Source: Flexistipes sp. (GTDB lineage Bacteria > Chrysiogenota > Deferribacteres > Deferribacterales > Flexistipitaceae). Taken from it: 64,000 bases of DNA. A program made the position numbers and the translations under genes. The stretch lies in contig NZ_JAXKVW010000008.1 in assembly GCF_036172515.1 (NCBI RefSeq), positions 48,783 to 112,782 of the forward strand. Direction: 5' to 3'. Below the pieces are notes generated by a model. That model did no database searches and was not told the DNA's origin. It saw only the letters and a program-made list of their open reading frames with translations. Positions within the stretch are counted from its first letter, which is position 1. Each line of letters begins with the position of its first letter. Below, in pieces: positions 46,300-55,623 of the stretch.

Positions 46300-46980
46300 A
46301 TGTTTAACTTACCGAAGCTTTATTACGGCTATTTTCTGAAAAGGTATAAAAGATTTTTTGTTGATATCGATTTTAAAGGAACCGTTCTGACAGCTCATAA
46401 TCCCAATACCGGTTCCATGAGAAATCTTTTAAAAGAGGGCAGGGAGGTTGCGTTTTCAAAAAGTGATAACCCCAAAAGGAAGTTGAAATATACGCTGGAA
46501 AGTTTCAGGGTTGATAATTGCTGGGTTTATACAAATACTATTAAAGTAAATAAAATTGTGGAGAATGCACTCAGAGATGGAGAGATAACCGAATTAAACG
46601 GTTTCCGGAAAGTTATAAGAGAATATACAATATTAAACAGCAAGCTTGATTTCTGTATTGATATAAAAGGTCAAAGGAATCTTGTTGAGGTGAAAAGTGT
46701 CTCTCTTTTTGATGAGAGTTACGCTATGTTTCCTGATGCTGTGACTACCAGAGGCCAGCGTCACCTTCGGACATTAAAAGAATCAGTGGAAATGGGTTAT
46801 AAGGCTTATGTTCTGTACATAATCCAGTCGGACAGAAAAAAATTTCGTTGTGCAGATGAGATTGATTCACGATACTGTGAAATATTTGAAGAGACAAAAA
46901 AAGCTGGTGTCAATGTACTGCTTTACAGGAATGTCATGGATATCGGGAGAAACGTTTGCTATTTGGAGCGATTAGATTAA
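46300..46980 (+). CDS. sfsA: SfsA family DNA/RNA nuclease
   Basis: A 226-residue protein of the SfsA family. The N-terminal OB-like domain contains FKGTVLTAHNPNTGSMRNLL; the C-terminal nuclease-like domain contains DFCIDIKGQRNLVEVKSVSL with Asp...Glu-x-Lys-type catalytic residues, and FPDAVTTRGQRHLRTL. SfsA was named for sugar-fermentation stimulation in E. coli; the nuclease fold is an inference from structure-based family work. Its 3' end overlaps convergent holA by 47 bases. A ribosome site (AAAGGAA) is present. Confidence 0.92.
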   Translation: MFNLPKLYYGYFLKRYKRFFVDIDFKGTVLTAHNPNTGSMRNLLKEGREVAFSKSDNPKRKLKYTLESFRVDNCWVYTNTIKVNKIVENALRDGEITELNGFRKVIREYTILNSKLDFCIDIKGQRNLVEVKSVSLFDESYAMFPDAVTTRGQRHLRTLKESVEMGYKAYVLYIIQSDRKKFRCADEIDSRYCEIFEETKKAGVNVLLYRNVMDIGRNVCYLERLD

Positions 46981-47851
46981 GAAGATTAATAAGCCCCCTG
47001 GCATCGTCTTTATAACCCGTTTTGGACTTAAAGTCTATTTCATTGAATAAGGCTATCACTTCCGCAAGTTCATTATTAGACCACAGTTTCTTGTTTGATT
47101 TGATTTTATTGATTACAAAAGTATGCTCGTTTATGAGCGAGGGATTGATTTTGTATAGATATATTTTTTGGATTCTTTTAAACAGCATACTGTACAATAT
47201 ATCCAGATTTTCCCCGGCATCTATGAGCCTGTATAAGCTGGACATGGCACCTTTGTAGTTTTTGTTGCAGAATTGGTCGATAAACTGGAAGATGGACTCG
47301 TTTCTGGAAGAGCTTATGATATTCAGGATGTCCGTTTCATTTTCAGGTTTTGTATAATTAAAGTAAATTTCCACTTTTTCCAGTTCATTTTTCACAATTG
47401 ATAAGTCGTTGTTGCATAAAATATATATTTCTTCGGCTATCTGTTTGCTTAAACGAAACCCTTTTTCATTAAACATCGCTGAAATTTCGTTGATTATACC
47501 TGTTTTGTTCTTTTTTGTCTCCTGTATAAGTGTGAAATTTTCTTCTGCTTCTCTTAATTCCTTTTTATTTATAGATTCAAAAAGAAAAACGATTATCGAT
47601 TCGGATTTTCGGGATTTTTCCATAAGCCAGCAGATGTCTTTATACTTTTCTGCATTTTTTATAACAACAAGCTTTTCTGAAGAGAAAAGAGGCATAGTAA
47701 AAATTACGGTAAAAAATTCTTCCGGGTTCAATTCATCGGCATAAAAAACGCTTTCCTCAGGCTCTTCTAAAGAATCAGTGACTTCTGACAGCTTTTTTTC
47801 CTGAAAAATTTTGTTGCCTACGATTACGTACTGTTTACTTTTCAAACTCAT
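46934..47851 (-). CDS. holA: DNA polymerase III delta subunit HolA
   Basis: A 305-residue clamp-loader delta subunit. The start chosen is ATG 47849-47851 (MSLKSKQYVIVGNKIFQEKK), 16 codons inside the maximal frame, because the upstream part belongs to lptE. The delta fold is diverged, but ADELNPEEFFTVIFTMPLFSSEKLVVIKNAEKY and the central SIFQFIDQFCNKNYKGAMSSLYRLI, then ILYSMLFKRIQKIYLYK, are typical of HolA. The leuS-lptE-holA order, as in E. coli, supports the call. It overlaps lptE by 17 bases and sfsA by 47. Confidence 0.9.
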   Translation of the reverse strand: MSLKSKQYVIVGNKIFQEKKLSEVTDSLEEPEESVFYADELNPEEFFTVIFTMPLFSSEKLVVIKNAEKYKDICWLMEKSRKSESIIVFLFESINKKELREAEENFTLIQETKKNKTGIINEISAMFNEKGFRLSKQIAEEIYILCNNDLSIVKNELEKVEIYFNYTKPENETDILNIISSSRNESIFQFIDQFCNKNYKGAMSSLYRLIDAGENLDILYSMLFKRIQKIYLYKINPSLINEHTFVINKIKSNKKLWSNNELAEVIALFNEIDFKSKTGYKDDARGLINLLNLIAPNSKRFSRYP

Positions 47852-48320
47852 TCTTGAAATCCAGGAGTATATCGCTGATTGTGTCACGGAAAGCCTCATT
47901 TCTGTTGCGTCGGTTTTCTGAAATGTTATTACTTATTGTAAAAGAATTTGTTCTGGAGAAAGTTTTATCAAAAACGTTATTTGAGTTTTTATCCAGAACG
48001 AGAATGTGAAGCCTGGCTGACAGATCAGATCTGACGGCTTGATTTGTACGTGAGTTTATTGATGCCGAGGTTGTTACACTGTCTAATCTGAAATGAAGTC
48101 TGTAATCAGCTTCTTTCTTTTTGGCAAGGGCGCTGTAGCGGGTAAAGAAAATGGCGGCCTGTCTGTCCAGCATACTTCTGTAATTCGCTTCATCAGCATT
48201 GTTGACTATAGATGCAATATGATATTTGTAATTTAATCCGTTGTTATTGGTTAATCCTGCTATTTTGTAACCACAGCCGAAAATCAGCAGAATGGTGATC
48301 AGCAGAGTTAATTTTTTCAT
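47835..48320 (-). CDS. lptE: LptE-like LPS-assembly lipoprotein
   Basis: A 161-residue lipoprotein: the signal peptide ends LLIFGC-GYK, a lipobox with Cys16, followed by the GYK start usual for LptE. The rest is an alpha/beta fold with DYRLHFRLDSVTTSASI in place of the LptE strand pair. LptE is the plug of the outer-membrane LptD translocon that places lipopolysaccharide on the cell surface. Sequence similarity in this family is always low, so the call leans on the lipobox, the size and the position between leuS (one-base overlap) and holA. Confidence 0.82.
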   Translation of the reverse strand: MKKLTLLITILLIFGCGYKIAGLTNNNGLNYKYHIASIVNNADEANYRSMLDRQAAIFFTRYSALAKKKEADYRLHFRLDSVTTSASINSRTNQAVRSDLSARLHILVLDKNSNNVFDKTFSRTNSFTISNNISENRRNRNEAFRDTISDILLDFKNEFEK

Positions 48321-50878
48321 TATTTAACCACCAGACTTATCAGCTTGTCCGGGACATATATTTCTTTAATAAGATTTTTGCCTTCGAGATGCTTTTGTAC
48401 TTTGGAGTCAGCTTTGGCGGAATTCAGCGCCTCTTCTTTTTGGGCTCCCACAGGCAGTTCAAGGTTAGCTCTGACTTTGCCGTTAATCTGAACAACAATG
48501 GTTGTGGTATCTTTTACTGTTTTACTTTCATCGAATGACGGCCAGTCCTGATTTGATATAAATGTATTGTTGCCGAGTTTTTTCCATAACTCCTCACATA
48601 CATGTGGCACAAAGGGTGTCAGCATTTTCAGAAGTGTTTCCAGTGACTGCATAAAGAGTATTTTTTCCTTATCAGTTTTTAGGTTTTTTTCTGTTTGGTA
48701 AAGAAAATTCGTCAGCTCCATACAAGCAGCCACAGCTGTGTTTAAGTGGAACTTTTCAATGTCGTTTGTTACTTTTTTTATTGTTGAATGCAAATTGTAT
48801 TCCAGTTCTTTTGACAGTTCAGACTCTTTTTTCTCAGGATTTGTGTTTTCAATTTTTAAGTCTGAGTTTTTTGTAACAAGTCGGTAAATTCTGTTGATGA
48901 ATCTGTAACAACCTTCCACGCCCTGTTGGTTCCATTCGAGGTCTCTGTCCGGCGGCGCAGCAAAAAGGCTGAAAAGCCTTGCTGTGTCAGCTCCGTATTC
49001 TTTTATCAAATTATCCGGATCCACTACATTCTTTTTGGACTTGCTCATCTTTTCCACACGTCCGATTTCCACATCCGAATCACATATAACACATTTGTCA
49101 TTTTCAACCTCTTCGGGAAAAAGCCATCCGTGTATAGGGCATTTGTACGTTTCCTTGCATACCATCCCTTGTGTAAGCAGATTCTGGAAGGGCTCGTCAA
49201 CATTAAGAAAACCAAGATCTCTCAATATTTTTGTATAAAATCGTGCATAAAGCAGATGCATTATTGCATGTTCCACACCGCCGATATATTGATCCACGGG
49301 CATCCAGTAATTTGCTTCATCCTTATTAAAAGGAGCGGTTTCACACTGAGGAGAGCAGTATCTGAGAAAATACCATGAAGATTCCACAAAGGTGTCCATT
49401 GTGTCGGTTTCGCGCTTTGCCGGTGCTGAGCACCTGGGACATTCTGTATTCACAAATTCTTCCGCCGACTCCAAAGGATTGCCTATTCCGGTGAATTCAA
49501 CATCAAGAGGAAGTTCCACCGGCAAATCCTCATTTTTTACAGGAACAACTCCGCATTTTTCACAGTGTACCACCGGGATTGGTGCTCCCCAATATCTCTG
49601 TCTGGAGATCCCCCAGTCTTTCAATCTGTAGTTAACTGTTTTTTCACCGAGATTATTTTCATTAAGATATTCGGTGATTTTTTCTTTAGCCGTTTCCACA
49701 TCCAAGCCGTTAAATTTCCCGGAATTAACAAGGTGACCGTCTCCTGCATAAGCTTCTTCCATGGTTTCTACGTTTAGTTCTTTACCTTCCGGCTGGATTA
49801 CTACGGTAATCGGAAGGTTGTATTCTTTGGCGAAATCAAAATCCCTCTGATCATGTGCAGGTACTGCCATAATGGCGCCGGTTCCGTAGTCCATAAGTAC
49901 ATAGTTTGCAATATATATCGGAATCTGCTTGTTCGTCATCGGGTTGGTTACATATTTACCGGTAAAAAAACCTTTCTTTTCCTTGTCTTCAGCCATACGG
50001 CTGATTTTTTCTTCCTTCAGAATAGAATTGATGAATTTTATCCCTTCTTCCTCTTTTTCCGTTCCGGCTATTAGTTGTCTTGTGAGGGGGTGTTCCGGAG
50101 CTATCAGCATAAAATTAGCTCCGTAAAGGGTGTCCGGTCTTGTTGTGAATACTTCAATTGGCTCATCAAGTTCTTGCAGAGGGAACCTGATAATTGCACC
50201 GTGGGATTTGCCTATCCAGTTTCTCTGCATAGTGAGAACTTTTTCCGGCCAACCGTCCATTTTGTATGTGTAATCGAGGAGCTCATCTGCATATTCAGAA
50301 ATCTTGAAAAACCAACCGTCCAGTTCTTTTATTTCAACTTCGTTGCCGCATCTCCAGCACTTTCCGTCTTCAACCTGTTCATTTGCAAGAACGGTGTTGC
50401 AGTCTTCACACCAGTTTACATTAGATGTTTTGTTGTAAACCAGCCCCTTTTCAAACATTTTAATAAATACCAGCTGCTCCCATTTGTAGTATTCAGGGTC
50501 GCATGTTGCTATTTCTCTGTCCCAGTCATATGAAAGCCCGAGCTTTTTCAGCTGTTCTTTCATGAATTTAATATTGGAATATGTCCATTTTGCAGGATGA
50601 ATTTTATTTTTAATGGCTGCATTTTCAGCAGGAAGTCCGAATGCATCCCATCCCATAGGGTGGATTACATTGAATCCTTGCATGGTTTTGTATCTGGCCA
50701 CAACATCGCCAATGGCGTAGTTTCGCACATGCCCCATATGGATTTTTCCCGAAGGATAAGGAAACATTTCCAGGCAGTAAAACTTTTCCTTGCTTTCGTC
50801 TTTCGATGTTTTATAGCTTTTGTGCTCTTCCCAAAGCTTTTGCCAGGTGGATTCAACTTCGGAATGATTGTAGTGCAT
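48320..50878 (-). CDS. leuS: Leucyl-tRNA synthetase
   Basis: An 852-residue class Ia synthetase charging tRNA-Leu. The start chosen is ATG 50876-50878 with AGGAGG 7 bases upstream, 14 codons inside the maximal frame. It has the HIGH motif HMGH in PYPSGKIHMGHVRNY, a zinc-like CxxC pair (CEDCNTV...CWRC), the CP1 editing domain (about 220-420, TTRPDTLYGANFMLIAPEHP), a second Cys cluster near residue 445 and KMSKS in VEKMSKSKKNVVDPD. The C-terminal anticodon and LeuS-specific domains are complete. Length is typical. Confidence 0.97.
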   Translation of the reverse strand: MHYNHSEVESTWQKLWEEHKSYKTSKDESKEKFYCLEMFPYPSGKIHMGHVRNYAIGDVVARYKTMQGFNVIHPMGWDAFGLPAENAAIKNKIHPAKWTYSNIKFMKEQLKKLGLSYDWDREIATCDPEYYKWEQLVFIKMFEKGLVYNKTSNVNWCEDCNTVLANEQVEDGKCWRCGNEVEIKELDGWFFKISEYADELLDYTYKMDGWPEKVLTMQRNWIGKSHGAIIRFPLQELDEPIEVFTTRPDTLYGANFMLIAPEHPLTRQLIAGTEKEEEGIKFINSILKEEKISRMAEDKEKKGFFTGKYVTNPMTNKQIPIYIANYVLMDYGTGAIMAVPAHDQRDFDFAKEYNLPITVVIQPEGKELNVETMEEAYAGDGHLVNSGKFNGLDVETAKEKITEYLNENNLGEKTVNYRLKDWGISRQRYWGAPIPVVHCEKCGVVPVKNEDLPVELPLDVEFTGIGNPLESAEEFVNTECPRCSAPAKRETDTMDTFVESSWYFLRYCSPQCETAPFNKDEANYWMPVDQYIGGVEHAIMHLLYARFYTKILRDLGFLNVDEPFQNLLTQGMVCKETYKCPIHGWLFPEEVENDKCVICDSDVEIGRVEKMSKSKKNVVDPDNLIKEYGADTARLFSLFAAPPDRDLEWNQQGVEGCYRFINRIYRLVTKNSDLKIENTNPEKKESELSKELEYNLHSTIKKVTNDIEKFHLNTAVAACMELTNFLYQTEKNLKTDKEKILFMQSLETLLKMLTPFVPHVCEELWKKLGNNTFISNQDWPSFDESKTVKDTTTIVVQINGKVRANLELPVGAQKEEALNSAKADSKVQKHLEGKNLIKEIYVPDKLISLVVK

Positions 50879-51381
50879 TAACCGCCTCCTGAATCTATTG
50901 TAAAAACCCTTAATTAACACATAAAATTTGAGGTGTCACCCCCTTTTGTAGCTAATTAAGTATAGAAAGTCCAATAATATTTAGGTATAAATATGATTAT
51001 TAATTCGAGTTTCGCACTTAGTTTCGTCAAAACAGAAAAATCATGGAAATCGCTTCCCGGGCATTTAACCTTTAAGTTCTCGGTCGAAAGAATACCTACG
51101 GTTAACACCAGTCCTTTAGGCTGGTAAATATGTGTAACATTCTATTTATCTTTCCAAGGCAGATGATATACAAAGACTGTCACCTCGACCGAATCGGAGA
51201 GGTCTCTCAGAAAGTTACAGTGTGAAAGCTTTAAATAATTAAGGAAACTTGCTGATAGTAAAGTTCAATGTTGAATGCCAATCAACAAATATACAAATTA
51301 ACCAATACACCAATACACTAATACACCACTTCTCTGTCTACCTATATACCTATCTCTCACCCATTCAGGTGGACGTTATAG
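50879..51381. repeat. Intergenic gap with three repeat types (no gene)
   Basis: At 51001-51030 CGAGTTTCGCACTTAGTTTCGTC matches the left end of the 154-bp element at 60091. A composite element follows at 51085-51207. From 51262 comes TTCAATGTTGAATGCC, then an unusual C/A/T tract (51280-51362) built from near-repeats of ACACCAATACA and CTACCTATATA-like units. Nothing coding is supported; a 65-codon frame here is dominated by the repeats. Confidence 0.85.
51085..51207 (+). repeat. Composite palindromic repeat element, copy B
   Basis: Starts CGAAAGAATACC, contains hairpin ACCAGTCC-TTTA-GGCTGGT (51107-51125), then TGTGTAACATTCTATTTATC, and ends TGTCACCTCGACCGAATCGG followed by AGAGGTCTCT. Same block order as 60357-60447 and the reverse copy at 45061-45197. 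Confidence 0.9.
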
Positions 51382-53301
51382 CTACAGCCCTACTATTTTG
51401 CCGAAATGTCTGCGGGTGGAATCCTGAAGCTTGTCCGCCACTTTGAAAGCTTCTTTCAAAAGTTCCTGCTCATTTTTGGGCAGTTTGTAAGGGTCAAGGT
51501 AATGATCGGGTTTTTCACCCTGCTCAATGAGTTTAATTTCATTTTTCAACCTGATGTAAGTAAAGTACTCAAAAGCCGCCTTAATATGATCGACAGTGGC
51601 TTTGGTGAATACCCCCTTTTCATAAAGTTTGTCCAGTCTTTCAAGAGTGGTGTTGGCATAGGTACTGTTTTCAAGCATATACATTCTTATACAGTCGACA
51701 ATGAATATACTGCCGTTTTCTTTAACGGAAAGTTCACCCTTGTGTTCTTCCTCGCTTGATGTGACAAACCGCCCCAGAAAGCCGAACGGAACCTTGTGCT
51801 TGAAATCAAGTTCCATCATTTTATAAAGGAAAAGCTTATTATCGTAAACCTGTTTCAGAATAAATGTTTTAAGGTCGTTCAGTAAATCCGGTGAACCGTA
51901 AAGAGGGAAAAAATCAAAAAAGATTGATGAATATCTTACACGCTGAGGCTCGGGCGTTTCTATCCATTTTGCAACCTTATCCTTCCAGTCATTGAGCCGG
52001 CCTCTCCATTTGGGATTGCTGAGCATGACATTGCCTTTGCACAAAGGATAACCAAGGTAATCCAGAGCATTAACAAGCTTTTCCGAAAAAGGAATAAAAA
52101 AGTTGTCCACTTCTTCACGTTTCTCATCCGGGAAGTCTTCGAATATTATTCCGTTATCCTGATCAGGACCGAGAAGCATCTCCTTCCTGCCGCCGCTTCC
52201 CATTATTATAAAGCAGTATTTTATGTCAGGAGGCTTATAGCCCTGGTTAACCATGTCTTCGTAAACGAGTTCGAAGCATCTCCGGATTATGTTGTGATGT
52301 ATGTAAGAGATAATTTCCATTGTTTCCACATGGGAGCGGTTTTCCATAAGAAGAACTTTTGCCACGGAGACAATTTCATCACGTATCGGCTTAAGATTCT
52401 CGATTTTCACTGCTTCTTTTGCTTTTCCTATGAGAAGCACAGATTTCTGGCTTCTGAATTTCATCAAATCCCTTATTGACAGTATCCCTGTCAGCTCTTC
52501 ATTATCAACTATAGGAAGATGCCTTATTTTGTGCCTGAGCATAAAGGCAGCTGCTTCATACATGTAATCCTCAGAAGACATTACATAAGGATCGGGGGTC
52601 ATAAATTCGCTTGCCTTCATATCTTTTTGACAGAATTCGTCATTTCTTGAAAGAATTTTTGTGACCAAATCCCTCTCAGTGACTATACCCAGTAATTTGC
52701 CTGTTGAATCGCAGATGAGAATTGAGCTTATACCTTTCTCAGTCATTATGTTTGCAATTTCACTTGCTTTGGCTTCAGAAGAAGCAGTCAGTGGCTTAGG
52801 GGTCATAATATCCCCGATTTTTTTCTGAAAAGGGTAGGCGTCTATCTGTGCCTGGTGGTCAATATCGTGGCTTTTTACCACTTCCTGATATAATTTTCTT
52901 ATCCGGGAGAGAACGGCTTTGTTGAAAAAGTTACTGACTATGGGATATTTTCTGGATATTTCCAGTATTATATCTTTAGGTATGAGAAGACATTGTGTGT
53001 CCTTAGATGTCCTTGCTCCGGCTGAATATCCTTCGTTGGTGAAAATAGGTGTCCATCCGAAGTATTCTCCGTCACTTCTGTTATCAACGGTGATTTCCAC
53101 CCCTTCGCTTGTCTCGGAGAATATTTCCACCTGACCTTTGTTAATAAAATACAGATATCCCGTGGGCTTATCATATTGTGAGAAGATAATTTTATTTTTA
53201 GGATACTCCTTTACTATGCTTTTTTCTCTTAAAAAGTCAGCTATACCTTCGGGGATGTTTATGAATGGTTCAACGGTTTTTAAGTGGTTAACCAGGGCCA
53301 T
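51382..53301 (-). CDS. cNMP-binding / CBS / DUF294 nucleotidyltransferase-like regulator
   Basis: A 639-residue cytoplasmic protein with four parts: a cyclic-nucleotide-binding-like beta-roll (about 15-135), a CBS pair (about 165-285: MTPKPLTASS... VTERDL; MTPDPYVMSSEDYMYEAAAFML), a DUF294 nucleotidyltransferase-like domain with GSGGRKEMLLGPDQDNG (about 355-372; the GSxxR-D-D pattern as in GlnD) and a DUF294 C-terminal helical domain. This architecture commonly neighbours sodium:solute symporters of the type found directly upstream here and may post-translationally regulate them. The enzymatic product is not established. Confidence 0.92.
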   Translation of the reverse strand: MALVNHLKTVEPFINIPEGIADFLREKSIVKEYPKNKIIFSQYDKPTGYLYFINKGQVEIFSETSEGVEITVDNRSDGEYFGWTPIFTNEGYSAGARTSKDTQCLLIPKDIILEISRKYPIVSNFFNKAVLSRIRKLYQEVVKSHDIDHQAQIDAYPFQKKIGDIMTPKPLTASSEAKASEIANIMTEKGISSILICDSTGKLLGIVTERDLVTKILSRNDEFCQKDMKASEFMTPDPYVMSSEDYMYEAAAFMLRHKIRHLPIVDNEELTGILSIRDLMKFRSQKSVLLIGKAKEAVKIENLKPIRDEIVSVAKVLLMENRSHVETMEIISYIHHNIIRRCFELVYEDMVNQGYKPPDIKYCFIIMGSGGRKEMLLGPDQDNGIIFEDFPDEKREEVDNFFIPFSEKLVNALDYLGYPLCKGNVMLSNPKWRGRLNDWKDKVAKWIETPEPQRVRYSSIFFDFFPLYGSPDLLNDLKTFILKQVYDNKLFLYKMMELDFKHKVPFGFLGRFVTSSEEEHKGELSVKENGSIFIVDCIRMYMLENSTYANTTLERLDKLYEKGVFTKATVDHIKAAFEYFTYIRLKNEIKLIEQGEKPDHYLDPYKLPKNEQELLKEAFKVADKLQDSTRRHFGKIVGL

Positions 53302-53315
53302 AAGTATACCTTAGA

Positions 53316-53678
53316 CTATTTGTTTTTTGCAACTTTAAAGGGGTGAGCATGGTTCTTTATAATGTACTCACCGAACAGCTTAAACCATATTGTAACCGCT
53401 GCAATCCCGGTCCATTTTTCATAAGGGTATATAAACCAGAAGGGCAGTGCACCTATAATTGCCCAAATGATTGCAATCCCTGCAGCCAGGTTTAAAAGAC
53501 CCACAAAAGGAGCCCACTTTGCAGGATTTTTGGGCGGTTGTTCTTTTTTTAATGCGACTTTTGAATAATCTTTCTTGATAAAAATTTTATAGGCATTTCT
53601 CAACCAGTAAAATGCGACGGGAAAAAGAGCCATAAAAAGAATCCATGATATTACTATAAAAGGATTAAGAACTAACAC
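53316..53678 (-). CDS. Small membrane protein of unknown function (120 aa)
   Basis: A 120-residue protein with an N-terminal membrane segment (about 8-28), a Lys-rich loop (KKDYSKVALKKEQPPKN), two more membrane segments (about 55-82), and a C-terminal basic tail. I do not recognise a family. It lies between the symporter's downstream hairpin and the cNMP-CBS-DUF294 gene (14-base gap), so it is co-transcribed with the regulator. It could be an accessory subunit of the transporter system, but this is inference. Confidence 0.75.
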   Translation of the reverse strand: MLVLNPFIVISWILFMALFPVAFYWLRNAYKIFIKKDYSKVALKKEQPPKNPAKWAPFVGLLNLAAGIAIIWAIIGALPFWFIYPYEKWTGIAAVTIWFKLFGEYIIKNHAHPFKVAKNK

Positions 53679-53737
53679 ATAACACCTCTATTGTATTTTA
53701 AAAATATAATAACGCAAAAAAAACAAAAGTTAAATGA

Positions 53738-53767
53738 TAAAAAAAGGCTCCCTTAAATAAGGGAGCC
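53738..53767 (-). terminator. Rho-independent terminator of the symporter genes
   Basis: GGCTCCCTT (53746-53754) pairs with AAGGGAGCC (53759-53767); on the minus strand the stem is followed by a run of T's (A's at 53738-53745). It lies 30 bases after the large-subunit stop and separates it from the 120-aa gene. Confidence 0.85.
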
Positions 53768-53796
53768 CTAAGTTTTAGTATCATGTACTTAAATGT

Positions 53797-55611
53797 TTAA
53801 TGGTGTGAAGATGTTACTTCTCCTGCACCTTTTGGATAACGGATGTTTTCAACCATTTCCGCAATGTCATCAGGTACTTTCTGAGTCATATTTTTAACTC
53901 CGAAAGCTACCAGGAAGTTAACAATAGCACCTATGGTACCGAAAGCGTTAGGCTCGATTCCAAGGAAGAATCTTGCGTTACCGCCGAAGAGTCCCAGGAA
54001 TTCAGTGCCGGGTATAAAGAATATACCGTAATGGGCGAAAACGTAAATCATTGTAACACCAATACCGGCAATCATACCGGCTATTGCGCCTTCTTTGTTC
54101 ATCGTTTTGCTGAATATCCCCATCATAATAGCTGGAAAGAGCGAACTGGCCGCAAGACCGAATGCTATAGCAACAGTACCGGCAGCAAAGTCCGGAGGAT
54201 TCAGACCAAGATAACCTGCGAATATAATAGACGCAGCCATAGCGATCCTACCGGTAAGGAGCTCTCCTTTATCACTGATATCAGGCTTTATCATACCTTT
54301 AACAAGGTCGTGTGATATAGCCGAAGATATAGCAAGAAGCAGACCGGCAGCTGTTGAAAGGGCCGCAGCAAGACCACCAGCTGCAACGAGACCTATTACC
54401 CAGCCGGGAAGGTTAGCAATTTCAGGGTTGGCAAGAACCATAATATCTCGGTTAACTGTTAATTCATTGCCTTGCCAGCCGGCGGCAGCAGCGTTGTTCA
54501 GAAACTGCTGGTCGTTGGAGTTGCCGTTGTAATACTGGATACGTCCGTCGTTGTTTTTATCCTTGAACTGTATAAGTCCTGTAACTTCCCAGTTTCTCAT
54601 CCACTGAGGTCTGTTTTCATATTTAATACTGTTTTCTTCAGCAAAATAGTTACCGTTTTCCTGCATTACTGCTTTGTTAACTGTTGCATGGATGTTCAAA
54701 CGAGCCATGGCAGCAACAGCAGGAGCAGTGGTGTAAAGTATTGCGATGAAAATAAGCGCCCATCCTGCGGACAAACGTGCATTTTTAACACTAGCCACGG
54801 TAAAGAAACGCATAATAACGTGAGGCAGACCTGCCGTACCGATCATCAGCGACATTGTGTACACAAACATATTAAGTTTGCTGAATCTGAAGTTTGTACT
54901 GTATTCACTGAAGCCGAGACTTGTTACAACCTCGTTAAGCTTTTGCAGCATGTAGGAGCCTGTATCGCCGAATTCGGAACCAAGCCCGAACTGCGGAAGA
55001 GGATTGCCTGTAAGTGTGATCGATATGAATATAGCCGGAATCGTGTACGCTATAATCATTACCGTATACTGGGCAATCTGCGTGTAAGTAATACCTTTCA
55101 TACCACCCAAAACCGCATAAACAAAAACAACCGCCATACCGATAATAACTCCAACTGTGTTTGAGGTTTCAAGAAATCTTGAAAATGCAACACCAACACC
55201 TGTCATCTGTCCGATAACGTAGGTAAGTGATGCGATGAGAAGACAAAGTACTGCAACACCTGAAGCTGTTTTTGAATAATAACGTGTTTTAAAGAAATCC
55301 GGTACCGTGTAACGGCCGAACTTTCTAAGATAAGGAGCAAGCAGCATAGCCAGAAGGCAGTAACCGCCGGTCTAACCCATAAGAAAGAGAGAACCGCCGT
55401 AACCCATAAAAGCAATGAGACCTGCCATTGATATAAAAGATGCTGCTGACATCCAGTCCGCCGCAACTGCAGCCCCGTTTGCAACGGGGCCAACACCGCC
55501 GCCTGCAACATAAAAGTCCTTAGTACTGCCTGCACGGGCCCATATAGCAATACCAACGTAAATCGCAAATGTTAAAATAACAAAGAAATATATCCATATT
55601 TGTGTACCCAT
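53797..55611 (-). pseudogene. Sodium:solute symporter large subunit (VC_2705/ActP type) interrupted by an in-frame TAG
   Basis: The frame is continuous over 604 sense codons apart from a single TAG at 55372-55374 (codon 80). Before it: a signal-anchor and [29 protein letters not shown]. After it: TGGYCLLAMLLAPYLRKFGRYTVPDF and 11 further membrane segments, with GTAGLPHVIMRFFTV and the family's long loop (about 330-400). The homologous position (LxxGW[PT]) carries Trp in ActP-type transporters, so TGG to TAG is a single transition. No ribosome site precedes the internal ATG at 55347. It may be a recent pseudogene, a sequencing error or a suppressed amber. The family co-transports short organic acids with Na+. 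Confidence 0.85.
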
Positions 55612-55623
55612 ATACTAACCCCC

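Noticed and set aside
48926..49378. A 150-codon plus-strand frame antisense to leuS
   Set aside because: It lies fully inside the well-supported leuS gene with no start signals.
51249..51446. A 65-codon frame in the C/A/T repeat tract
   Set aside because: Low-complexity tract and overlap with the real minus-strand gene end.
54472..55164. A 230-codon plus-strand frame antisense to the symporter
   Set aside because: It mirrors the codon periodicity of the symporter, has no ribosome site and no recognisable fold; Cys/His-rich composition is typical of antisense frames.
55372..55374. TAG as a pyrrolysine codon in the symporter
   Set aside because: The protein family has no known pyrrolysine, and the position is Trp in homologues; mutation or sequencing error is much simpler.
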